Origin: Histoplasma ohiense
Lineage: Eukaryota; Ascomycota; Eurotiomycetes; Onygenales; Ajellomycetaceae
DNA: 64,000 nucleotides
Direction of reading: 5' to 3'
NCBI GenBank assembly: GCA_017607445.1
Contig: JAEVHH010000001.1
Location: forward strand, 5,952,001-6,016,000
In this document: positions 19,515-30,499 of the stretch, in pieces
Position numbering within the stretch: the stretch's first letter is position 1
Layout: every line of letters starts with the position of its first letter
Program-made: the position numbers and the translations under genes
Notes under the pieces: generated by a model
Told to the model about the DNA's origin: nothing
The model's database searches: none
The model's input: the letters and a program-made list of their open reading frames with translations, nothing else

Positions 19515-21748
19515 ATGGAGGAGTCGTTTCCTCTTCCTCTGCGCCCCTTGATCGAGAAGTCAGCAACAGAACCCGATTCATTGCCTATCCGAATCGCCCA
19601 GATTAATGGCCAGCGCGGCTCTTTTCGCAATGTCACTGAAACAAGCCTGCAGGAAGAGATACATGCGGAGCGGGCTAGAAATGCTGCAGGGGTGGAAGGG
19701 GAGGAGGAGGAGGATGAGGAAGTAGAATCACAGGAAGCTAAGTCGGCGGATAGGCTGGAGCAGTTGTTTAAGAGCCGTGCCGAAATTGTAGATTTTGCAA
19801 CGTGCGCCTCTCTAGGATCAATATGCCTCTGATGACACGAAGGACTCCTGTGCAGGCTGACCGCGACGACCATATATAGGCAAGCCCATGCTGAAGCCAA
19901 CTATGCCCTCGACCTCGTGTCTCTGCTTGTTTCCAGATATACACCGCGCCAGGCTGAGATGTCCATGTCTCCCTATCTCAAACAGAGGGCGCCGCTAGGT
20001 TCGTTGGGGATCGATATCATCAAAACGCCGGAGAAGACAGAAGCTGTACAAAAGGAAATCGCGGACCTGTCACGGGGTTGGAAGATGGAAAACTTCGATT
20101 CTGCGGCTAACAAGCTGCTGCAAGCCGCGTCCCGGCTGGAAGAGGAGGTTACTGCGGAGACAAAATACTGGGCTGGCATCTTAAATATTAAGGAAAAGGG
20201 GTGGAAGGTTTGCAGGCTTCCACGGGAAAGACAGACGTTAGGTGTACAGTATGGCTTCTTGGAAGGTATGTTTTATTCTAACGTGTGTGTCCGTTCACAA
20301 TTTATTATATGTCGACTAATCGAGTTCGAGTAGCTACTCCTACGTTCCGCGACCGCGGCCTTGCAGCTTTGCGGCGAGGAAATAGAGGAGATCTAATATT
20401 GGACCGCGGGCTACAAGCACGCAAACCTCGCTCTCTCCGTGTTCGGGTGCAGCATGCTGACCGTATAGTGGGGACCTCAAAGATCGCCCCCCTGGAATTG
20501 GCTCCCGGCAATGACGCCATTGAAAACCACATTCGTTTGACTCGGGATGCCTTGTATGAAGAAGAGCTGTTCCATGAACTTAATCGCGAAGCGCGCACTC
20601 TACTGCAACATGGCATCGAGAGCAAGGAGAATCTAATCCAGTTACCAGCTGACTCTAATCAACAAATTCTAATCGATATGGTTGGGCCGGAAGAGTGTAA
20701 TATTTGGGACACAGACAAACAGGGGCATGCTGAAGATGCTCTAGCGGAGACAGTTGCCCAATCTCTACGGATATTACTCTCCCACGCCCATCGTCAGAAG
20801 TACAGACGCAGGACCCAAATCCCGCCGCCAGTCACATCGAAACGCAGAGCAAATCCAGAATACTCCCTTCTACGACCAATTGACTGTTATCTACAGCACA
20901 AATCAGCGCTGGAATGGTTGAAACTTTTCCTTAGCAACATAACCCGAACGTTACAACTAGCCGGGTTAAAATGCAAATACAACATCTCCCCACTGGTATC
21001 CGTGAAATTCCCCCTCGTAGATACAAGCAACCCCTCTCCTTGGGAACTGGACACTCCTCCCTTCGTCGAGAGACTCGTAAACAGTTTCCTCACACCATTT
21101 GAGTCCATTGTGACCGGTACTTTCCTCTCGCCAGCCTCCAGCTTCAAAATCCGCATAGTCACCAACATCAGCCCCAGTGCATTCGGAACGGAATTCGAAA
21201 TAGGATCGAACATCTCTTCTAGTCCGCGCACTAAATCCAGCTCCTCCCGCTTCGGCCTGCGAGATGATCTCCAACAGCTCCTTCTCCACCTCTTCACGAC
21301 AGACCTGGTATACCTCATCCCCCATCTAGCCCGGGATGCAGGTACAGAACCATCATCTCTACGACCCAACACATCCCTGCTGAAACAAGAGCAAGGACAA
21401 GAACAAGAACAGCCAGAACAAAGCGGTTTCAACACCCCTACCCCACGCCACACCTCGCACCTGACGTCGTGGATCCCCACCTCCCCTGAAAATGGCGAGT
21501 TGACTGTATTCTCCCCTTCCCAACGCCGAAATAAAAAGCTCACCATCGACTTGCATCCAGACAAGTTGACTGTACGGTGTCAGTGGCTACGTTCTGAGAT
21601 AGATGTAGATGGGAATATGGACTGGGAGATGTCAACAGGTGAAGGGGATGTGATCTATTGGTGGGGTGATGGTGGTGGGAATGAGGGAAAGACTTTGCAG
21701 AGTATTGTCGGACTGATGAGTCAAGAGGCCGTTAAGGCTGAATTGTAG
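19515..21748 (+). CDS. MED17: Mediator complex subunit 17 (Srb4 family)
   Basis: A head-module subunit of Mediator that links activators to RNA polymerase II in the nucleus. Exons: 19515-19801, 19880-20265, 20334-21748, giving 695 aa. The introns (78 and 68 nt) have GTGCGC/GTATGT donors, GCTGAC/GACTAAT branch sites and TAG acceptors, and all exon phases agree. Recognition rests on the N-terminal motif LPLRPLIEK, then RIAQINGQRGSFRNVTE and the central block EKGWKVCRLPRERQTLGVQYGF, followed by FRDRGLAALRR. An in-frame ATG also exists at 19482, but the family usually starts just before (S)FxLPLRPLIE, so 19515 is preferred. An acidic run (about residues 58-75) and a Gln/Glu-rich insert near residue 590 are low complexity. 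It is the first intact gene after the repeat block. Confidence 0.93.
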
Positions 21749-22555
21749 GTAGTTGGCGTGGAAAGGTTGGAAGAGCTGCTGCATGCATGCTTTTTTTTTC
21801 CCTTCTTGGTTGGGTTATTATTATGGTGTGACCTAACTGTCATGTTGCTAAGAATGAGAGCATGAATATGTTCCCAATTATCTCTTTGCATTTAAGCAGC
21901 TCACGATCTTTAATGATATATCTCGTGCATAGTTATATAGAGACCTGTCGAAGGCTGAGTAAGCTACCACCAGCACCGTTCGGCTAAACCTGCCGAACTC
22001 GAGGCCGATATCCTGATCTCAACCTCAACATCCAACCCCTCTCCAACAGCGACGGCAATTGCATCAACATCTCGACGTTCACTCGTAAATTTCTAAATTA
22101 TTATCCTCTCTTTTGTTTCCAGTTTGAATAGTAGAACCCAGGACAGCGGCGCTATCGACGTTGAGCTCTGGAGAGTCTCTCTCTTGTCCCAATACCCACA
22201 TCTTTCATTCACCTGAGGAAGTTCTTTTGTTCTCTATATAAGACCAAGTTTTGAGACAGATTGTTTACGGAGCATATGACGGGGAAATCCCAAATAATTG
22301 ATCTAGTCATAACATTGTGAGCTACCTGCTCTTTAGTGCCCTGACCGCTCTACGCGCATGCCCAGCCCACTCATTGTATCCAATAGTTCCACAAACAACT
22401 GGCTGTAACTAGAGCCCCAATCGTTGCAAGACTGGATAGTTTTGCTGAATATAAATCACCCTCTCTCCCAGAAGATTTCCTGCGACTTAGGAAACTCAGC
22501 CTCCTTTTGCACTAAACTGCTCATAAGTTTCTGTACGGGCGCCTCCAACTTCACG
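21749..22555. other. Intergenic, MED17 3' side and ISN1 promoter
   Basis: About 800 bp with only short frames. A T-run at 21791-21799 and AT-rich sequence probably hold the MED17 3' end. I saw no gene, repeat or RNA that I can support. Confidence 0.5.
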
Positions 22556-24431
22556 ATGACGACTCGATACCGAGTTGAATGTAAGACTCGCCTTACTTTC
22601 AGGTCCCTCTGTTGATCCCCTCAAGTGTGATATGGCTAACTTCCGACGTTTAGATGCTCTTAAGGTTGGTCCTGGGACATCCGCAGCCTGATGTACTGTT
22701 CAAGAACATCTCGATAATTGGGGGAGCATTCTTTTGACCTACCAATTCCATGGCTAACTTTGCTCCTTGTGATATAGTCGCATCGCAGGGACCAGCTGGT
22801 AAGCTTTGTTGCTTTTTTTCTGAGATTCCCAGAGAAAATCACTGACATTAGATGAGGGGAATCGAAAGATCGAGTGGATAAAGGTAAAATCTCCTTTCCA
22901 ACACTCTTTTTTTATATTTTCCGCCTAAATATCACGCTAGGGGCGGAGTTTAGCAACTGGCAGGGCTATTTACCCTTCACAAAACTATGACTTATCCAAA
23001 CTGCAGGGACTTCTTGCTGTTCCTTTCGTGTTACATTCGCAACCAACTGCACTGTACCAAGAGAACAGTCCCAGCCTTGCTCTTCTTGCCGCCAGAACTC
23101 ATGACCGTTATGTGGAGATCATGCATGATGTGGAAAGCCTCATAGACGACCACAGTAATTTAGCCCTGTGCCTCTACGAATTCTTCTCACACGATTAACA
23201 TACCCAACACCTCGATTGTGCTAATTCGTGATACAGTCAGCCATCAGAAAAGTGGAACCAGCCATCGTTCGAAATTGAAGCTTCTAGTGCCTAGCATTGG
23301 AAACTTCTTCACTCCTCTACCTTTGGCTGACGCCTTCAGATATCAGGACAAGAAACGATTCATCAGCAGTCGGCGATTTGTGCCGCCATCTTTCAATGAC
23401 ATTCGCAACATCCTTAACACAGCACAACTATTGGGCCTTCTCCACGGTGGAAAGGTTGAGCTCATCACTTTTGATGGTGACGTGACGCTGTACGACGACG
23501 GGGCATCACTGACTGTGGAAAACCCTGTCATTCCACGGATAATCCGTCTCTTGCGCCAAGGGAAGAGAATCGGCATCGTAACCGCTGCGGGGTATACCGA
23601 GGCATTCAGATATTACGAGCGTCTCCACGGTCTATTAGACAATGTGAATAACGCCCCAGACCTTACTAGTGACCAAAAAAACAGCCTTATAGTAATGGGT
23701 GGCGAGAGCAATTTCCTATTTAGGTTTGATAGCTCATCCCCTCATTTCCTCTCTCCTGTCGAACGGAGCGAGTGGCTCCTGGATGAAATGAAACTGTGGA
23801 AAGACGAAGATATCGCAGAACTTTTGGATATTGCTGAAACAGCACTCCGTGACTGCATGACAAACCTGAACCTTCCCGCTATCATTGTTCGCAAGCCGCG
23901 GGCAGTTGGTATATCTCCACTTGAGGGAAAGCGGATGCAAAGGGAACAGCTTGAGGAGACGGTTCTAGTAGCGCAACAAACGGTCGAATTGTCATCGGTG
24001 GGCCACCGCCTCCCGTTTTGTGCATTCAATGGTAAGTCCATGTCAATTTAGTAACTCCCAAGGGTGTTATGCTATTCCTTTGGCATTACAAATTCAAAGC
24101 TCACCACTATTCTCAGGGGGAAACGATGTATTCATCGACATTGGTGATAAATCGTGGGGTGTGCTCGCCTGCCAACGCTACTTTGGCGGAATCGCCCGCT
24201 CTAAAACTCTGCATATTGGCGACCAGTTCCTTTCCGCAGGTTCCAATGACTTCAAGGTATGCACATTCTTTCCTCAATATACTCAACCTTTCGATAATCC
24301 AATGTTAACATTGTTGGCATTGCCAACAGGCCCGCCTGGCATGCACCACATCTTGGGTTTCCAATCCGGGGGAAACAGTGCAGTTACTGGATGAGCTCGA
24401 TGCACTGGAAAATGAAGACATATCTAAATGA
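22556..24431 (+). CDS. ISN1: IMP-specific 5'-nucleotidase
   Basis: Hydrolyses IMP to inosine plus phosphate in purine nucleotide breakdown (cytosol). Eight exons are inferred: 22556-22580, 22654-22664, 22778-22798, 22869-22883, 23007-23154, 23237-24031, 24117-24256, 24330-24431, giving 418 aa. Each junction restores the conserved N-terminal series MTTRYRVEYALK, HRRDQL, IEWIKGLLAVPFVLHSQPT, so the 11-, 21- and 15-bp exons are well supported even though they are tiny. Signatures: GNFFTPLPLADAFRY, the HAD-like phosphatase motif FDGDVTLYDDG (Asp near residues 151-153), IGIVTAAGYTEA, FCAFNGGNDVFIDIGDKSWGV and C-terminal NPGETVQLLDEL. Length is close to the yeast enzyme. Some donors (GTTGGT, GTAATT) are weak, so efficient splicing should be confirmed from RNA. 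Confidence 0.92.
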
Positions 24432-25554
24432 TATCTACATATCCCTTTCTCCATCTTCCCGCTTACAAGTGCAGAATATTTTATTCCAAAATACTCCATA
24501 TTTTTAACAGTTCGGGGAGCCGATTGGTCGCTTACTTCTCAACGATAGTTTTATTGAGGCGTTTAGAATTCTAAATTTCATGAAAATGGTAGATGCACGT
24601 TTTCGCGTATTTACATATCCAGGAAGCAATATGTGAACTCTGCTTCGGTCAAATTTTCCAAACAAAGGAAACGACTTAGTTGGCTCCATCCGCTCATCAC
24701 ATATTTCGACATATTAATCACTATCCTAATATCAGAATATATAATCTGGCTCAATTTATATTATAAGAGATATTATTTAGAATCTTCTTTTACTTCTTTT
24801 ATCTGCTATCCCCAGTGCAACCTACAAGGCCATAGAGCCACACAAATTGATGGGGGACAAACCAAAGGTGAGTGGTGTGGTGGATGAAATGTGTAGTATG
24901 TGACACATCTCTGGTGACAGCAGTAAGATCAACACAGCAGTCAAGAATACAACAGCTGTAATTAGAATACTGAGTACAATTCTTGAGAAAAGAGAAAATA
25001 ATAAAGAGATTAATAAGAAGAGAAAAAAAATCATCAGTAAAATATTGAATCAGATATATATAGTTAAAATAGATATACTGAATATATTGATAAATAAAAT
25101 TAAATATATATTCGGTAATAGGGATATATTTCACGAATGCGTTCCGCGAGGACCTCATCCGGCATTGTCGGTTGGTGCATTGTCATATGGTTGGCGTTGG
25201 TGACTGAACATCATTCCTTGCGTTTTCCGAAAATTTGGTTTCGCCATCTGCTTCTGGAATAACGAGGAGTATGGAAATCGGGAGAACGAAGGATGGATAG
25301 CAAAAAGTCGGAGGAAGAAATTTTCAGGTCGTTTTAGAATTTATGCATTGTATCCATTTCGCAGCAGGTGTCGATCACCCTAGTTAATTAATTTTTTGAA
25401 TTGATATGATTATTTCTTGGTCGCTGGAATAATCTAGTTCGCTGCTTCCAGCTCTGGATGTGCGAGGTTCAATATCGGACCATCCGTACTCGTAGGGCTC
25501 AGAAGAATATCGAGGCAGGCAAACACTAGGTAACTACGCCAACTGTACTAGTAG
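24432..25554. other. Intergenic between ISN1 and the NLR gene
   Basis: No gene is seen. 24432-24700 is probably the ISN1 3' region. 24780-25110 is the AT-rich relic listed separately. 25140-25554 regains CpG and holds the downstream side of the minus-strand NLR gene. Confidence 0.5.
24800..25115. repeat. AT-rich, nearly CpG-free repeat relic (possible solo LTR fragment)
   Basis: About 300 bp with no CpG until 25112, and TCA/TGA/CAG-rich wording like the decayed elements at 1-18 kb. It contains a TGTAGTATGTGACA start-like word at about 24891 and then A/T-only stretches. I found no matching terminal repeat or target duplication, so the element class is unknown. Confidence 0.4.
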
Positions 25555-28500
25555 CTATGCTGTTAAGCAATACAACAAACCAAGTATGCCTGGATGCTTA
25601 TATCGGCGAGCGTAGTCCATTGGTGACAAACCACAGCGATCGATGTAGGCAATGCTAACTTTACCAGTGCGAAGCAGGAGTGACACTGCTCCTATCTGCG
25701 AGCGTATTATAGCATATAACAGTGGCGTTCGGCCCTCATTGTCCCTTGAGTCAAGGTCGATCCTGCCGTCCTGAATGAGGTCAATGATGCAGTATGTGTT
25801 TCCCTCTTCTGCAGCATATGACAGAGGTGTTCGGCCAGCATCATCCCGTGAGTTAGGATCAACTTCAGGGTTCGCAAGCAACAGCTTGATAACTTTCCGA
25901 TCCACTGAACAATAACTAGCATTTGAAAGCGGTGTCCGGCCATCCTGATCCCTGGTATCTGGAAGCCATCTCCCTGTTTCAAGCAGAAAATCAAGCATTC
26001 TCTCACCGCAATACATTGCAGCATATGAAAGAGGGCTAACTCCATCAACACGTCTGAACTTGCGTTCTAATTCGTCCCGGAAGTATTTGGATTTAGCCAT
26101 ATCCTCACATAAACTTTGATATAGTTGGTGAATCCGAGATGTGGTGGGTAGTGCTTCTGCTTGGGCTTCCAAAATTGCCCGCAAGGCGTTACCGTTGCCC
26201 CTCGAAATAGCCGCGAAAAGTGCATCAGCGTGATACAGGATGTTTTGTGTAGCATATACCATGAATGGGCCCCGATAAGGAAGGCATTTACTTGGACCAA
26301 AGCGAGGATTGGTCATGAAGTTGTGACAACATTGCTTCAGTCGCTCGTGGCTCCGTCCGATCATGTTATCCCCAAGATTGGGATCAACCAATTGTAGTCC
26401 GTGTTCCCCAAGGAGAAAGTCCCTTACTGACTGGTGTATGAATTGCATAGTTCGATATCTGGACCCGGTTGCTTCGGCTAGCCCTTTGGAGCAATTAAGA
26501 AGATATTTCATTACTCTATCAGGCCGGATATCAATCGCCTTCCTGGTTGGCATGTCCTCATCGCTCGTGCCAGACAGTATCGCCAAGTACAAATCTTCAG
26601 GGGACAAAAGTTGGTTTGCAAAAAGTAACCATTGCATGCAAAGCAGGAACTTTTCGTTGCTCTGTTTGTCCCGCGTCAAGATGTTACGGAAGAGCATGTG
26701 TAGGTCATCAGGGATAGCTTGCAGCGTTTTCTGTAGTTTTCTTGGAGAACAACCTTCATCATTCTCCTTGTTCAGCATATCCACAACAAGAACAACCCAC
26801 ATGAATACACCCGAAGCCTTTTGTTGGAGCTCAGTTCTAACCGCTTGAGCGGTACGGTCTGTGCCGATTCTTAATTCGCTGGCTACGTACCTGGTAATGT
26901 TACTGCTGTGCCCGACTTGGAGTTCGAGGTTCAGGCTAAGATGTTCTGGGATTGAAATATTGGGGTAGTGGCGGGATGTAACACAGACTCGAAAGCATGT
27001 CTTCCATTCGATGGCAAGTTTCACACATAGATGATAAAAAAACATCAATATATGCCTGGCTTGTAATCATCATCGCATTCATCCAATGCATCAATGAAGC
27101 ATATCACAGGCGACTCCCCAAGGGCTTTGACCGCATCCGTGAAAAGATCTTTCAGCAATTCAATGTTCCACTCAAAACTGTCATTAGTTTTCCAAGTTTC
27201 AAGCTTAGGGGAGCAAAAGATCTTCCGGAGCTGCGGCAATTTTGTAAGAAGTTGATACAATAGCGATCGAAACATCCCAACGATGGTCTTCTCCAAGGGG
27301 GCGCCTCGCGCGTGAAAAAAATAGGATATGACGCTTCTGTTTTCCTCTGCTTCCAAAGAAATATCCACCGCAAATTTCATCAAAGTCGACTTTCCTGCCC
27401 CTGGCTTTCCCTTGATCCATAACAGTCCATGGTGTGCATCACGATGAGCCGTGCGAAGCCAGTTCTCATACTGAGGCGTCTCCAGCAGCCACCCACATGT
27501 CTCGTCATGAGCCGTCTTAATGGACCTTATGCGACCATCTATTAGGTCAAATTTCAACGATTTTACAATCTTCTGTATCTTTTCTTCGTCGGAACAGGAG
27601 ACTACCTGGTGTTGCTCTGTGGAATCAAAACTGGGAACCGTTAGAGAGAGGAGTATTCATTTAGCTATCTACTCGGTTCTAAACACGTACTTCGCGGGTT
27701 TACGTGACCTGGCAATCGGCAGGTAGCAGATAAGCTGCCTCGCGTATGCTGCCGCCGCTGCCGCCGCGTATCCTTGCCATTTGTCATTTTTGTGGGTATC
27801 GCAGTAGTCCGCTATGCCACGGATAACGAGGAAAGGGAGGTCGGTAATGCCTGCTGCCTCTGTCTCAAAACACAGTACTTGATACTGTTCTGCGAGTTGG
27901 TCCCTCAATACGGCATCTTTTATAATCTTCTCGCCAGATGCGATGGTTCCTCTATGAACCCGCAAATACGATTCGTCACCTTCGTTGTCCTCGGGCCGTT
28001 GGACTAGCTGAGAAAGGTCGCATTCATCACAAGATTGTTTTTGCCCAACGTGGATGTAGTTCTTTTTGAATAGGTGATCCTGACCTCGGCCAGGACATAT
28101 ACTTTCGGAGATTTTGATTTCCCGTTTTGATCCTCTTAATATCTGTCAAAATAGGGTCTTGGAGTAACCTGGCCCGATTTGCTGCCAGGGTTTGAGCGGC
28201 ATTGAGGAGCACCGCTGGCGGTAAAGGGAGAGAGCTGGTACATTCAAACCGCCCATCTGTGGCTTTTCCACGATCATACTGCACTGCACCAGAATTGCCG
28301 TCTACCGGTTTGCTGACCACAACATCCCCAAGCCGGATCGCTCCATTGTCAGTCGTCACTGGAACACCACCTCCGACACCAACTAACAACCCAAATTTTA
28401 TGTTCCTGTACGTCCTCTGCATCTGAGTGATAGTCATAGCCGAGGCCGTAGATCCAGTAGCATGGATTCCTGCAATGACCACATTGTGCCCTTCGATATT

Positions 28501-28764
28501 TCCAAGATTGTACACATCGGAGTCTATAGGATCCTGGGATAAATTCGCATGCTCCTGGTCGAGCATCTCCAACGCCGCCGTTTGTTCCACCTCCAACGCA
28601 CAGATCCACCCAATCGTGTAATCCTCGTGCCTCAACTTCCGCCTCGGGATAAGGGGCCTCGGGGTAAGGGCTTTATCCGTCTGGTTACTCGCAGAACTAA
28701 TAATATTCCCTCCCTGTGTTCCTCGAGCTGATGGCTCCACCGCTCCCCATATATCCTGTGGCAT
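25555..28764 (-). pseudogene. NLR-type gene: nucleoside phosphorylase domain, NACHT NTPase, ankyrin repeats; two apparent frameshifts
   Basis: The minus strand encodes three parts. An N-terminal PNP/UDP-phosphorylase-like domain (28764 to about 27690) has YTIGWICALEVE, LLVGVGGGVP, CFETEAAG and VIRGIADYCDTHK. A NACHT domain (27557-27060) has Walker A GKPGAGKS and Walker B FIDALDEC. A C-terminal part (27048-25555) has SRHYPNI, an LSPEDLYLAIL block and about five ankyrin repeats (GRTPLSYAA type). An intron at 27631-27690 joins PNP to NACHT in frame. Near 28084-28091 the PNP frame changes (the better frame gives KKNYIHVG and CDECDLSQL). Near 27060-27070 the NACHT frame changes right after Walker B. 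Neither site has splice signals. Such proteins act in fungal non-self recognition and cell death; that role is inferred. It is either a pseudogene or contains sequence errors. Confidence 0.8.
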
Positions 28765-30499
28765 CCTGGTAGACTTTTGCTGTAGGAAGGGAGAGTAAAG
28801 ATGAAGGGCGGCTGGGTATGGTACGTTTTTGCACCAATTTTAAACAACTCTGAAGGATGTTGGACAGATTCAAACTCAACGCAACTACGTTTCTTTGAAT
28901 GAGCTGGGTGACGAGATCTGAAGGAAGTGCAAGTAAATAAACAGAAGAAAAGCAGGAGAGGGGTTGGAGGAACTCTTCGCGGGGTGACAAGTTAGTATTT
29001 GGTGAACCGCTTTAGCTGTATGTCAGCACAGCCTTGGGCTTCATCCCTTGAGGCCATAACACAAATCAGCCAATGAATTTTCGACACAAAGCTGACGGCG
29101 GCAGCAGGGGCCAATCCGATGCGCTGCTAAACCTGGCAAGTACGGCGTGCCGGGATAGCGATTGGTAGTGGTGTGGTATAAGAGTCTGCTATAGGTTGAT
29201 GGAGGCCGGGAATTTCGGATTTGATAGAATCAGACATGTTTGCCGGCTTTGAAAGTCCTAGAGCGACGATCTCCATCGAATCATTTATTCTATGTACATA
29301 CATGTATTCCATCAAACGTACATGGGCTATAGCAGGGGCTTCTGGGTACGCCGCCCGCTCTCGCAGGCAAAAAGGAGATATCCGAAATGAGCGAGACTGT
29401 ACATTCATTAGCTGGCTGATTGAGAAACGTAGACGAAGAGAAACGAATGATAACTTCGTATCCACCGAGCGGGACTCTTGTGGATAAATCTATCTACAGC
29501 ATTCGCGATAGACTCGAATACTTCCATAATTTGAGTAAACGCATCTCCACTTCCCCGCACTTCCTGTGCAGCATAGTTGCCGTTGATGTGACAACAAAGC
29601 GTCCTCCACGATTCTGGGCACGCTCAGATAACCCGGTAGTCACGCTGCCAATTGATAGCAAGATGTTCCAGCAGCTTCCTGGCTAGTGCTGTAACGGTGG
29701 AAATACCATGTGAAATGGAGGTCCTGCGGGCTTGATGAACGTTTCTCTCTTCCGGATCGGTGATAATGGTTTGTTAGAGATCCGGCCAATGTGATGGCAC
29801 AACAAACGCAGGGGCATTGATATCTCAGATCGCTAGTATATGGAGAATCAAATGAGTGTACTCATGCTATGCGGCCATTCATCTTGAGATCCTTGTAGAT
29901 TGCTTGACGACATGTAGTTCTCGATAACGGCACTTCCCGCTGATTGATAGGGGCTATGGCGGTGTTAAGCCCTAAACTGGCCCCGATAAGGTTAGCGATC
30001 GCTGCGGAAGTTCGTGTCACATGAATGCGGCTCCCGAACACCCTCCAACGTCCAACGTCCAACGTCCAACAACGTCGACGACGATATCTATACCAAACAA
30101 CTGCTTCCTCGTTTCCATCATCGACCGATCTGCACCACTTGTCGGCTGTAGCCCGCAGCAGTTTTTTGCTAGGCAGCACTCCCGTTGCGCTGAAAGAACC
30201 CTTGCTCTCTGGCGCTAGCTGCCCACGTTGTGCCAGTTTCAATCTCACGCCCCACCTTGGGATCGTCATTGGTGCTGGTTCATGGCCTGGAAAGTCTCGG
30301 TGAACAGCTTCGAGTAGAACAACTAAGAAATTGAACGACCGTTGAAAAATTCGGCCATATCCATCAATTGCTACTGGGCCCTTCCCACGGGCGATTAATC
30401 TCCCGATATTTTTTTTTAACAAAATTTATTTTGTAATTTATTTATTTATTTGATCTGGAATGAGTAGTATGCGCTTGCCGATGGACAACGAGCTGGAAG
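28765..30499. other. Long intergenic region between divergent NLR and NTE1 genes
   Basis: About 1.7 kb shared upstream region. Frames of 60-186 codons occur on both strands but show no recognisable motif and overlap one another. A short tandem run of CCAACGT units lies at 30043-30068, and T/A runs at 30410-30450. It may hold promoters and an NTE1 5' leader. Confidence 0.45.

Noticed and set aside
20887..21564. 225-codon minus-strand frame within MED17
   Set aside because: Antisense shadow of a well-supported MED17 exon, with no domain.
29862..30422. 186-codon minus-strand frame upstream of NTE1
   Set aside because: It begins in an A/T run, includes a tandem CCAACGT repeat, and shows no recognisable motif. 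Overlapping frames exist on the other strand.
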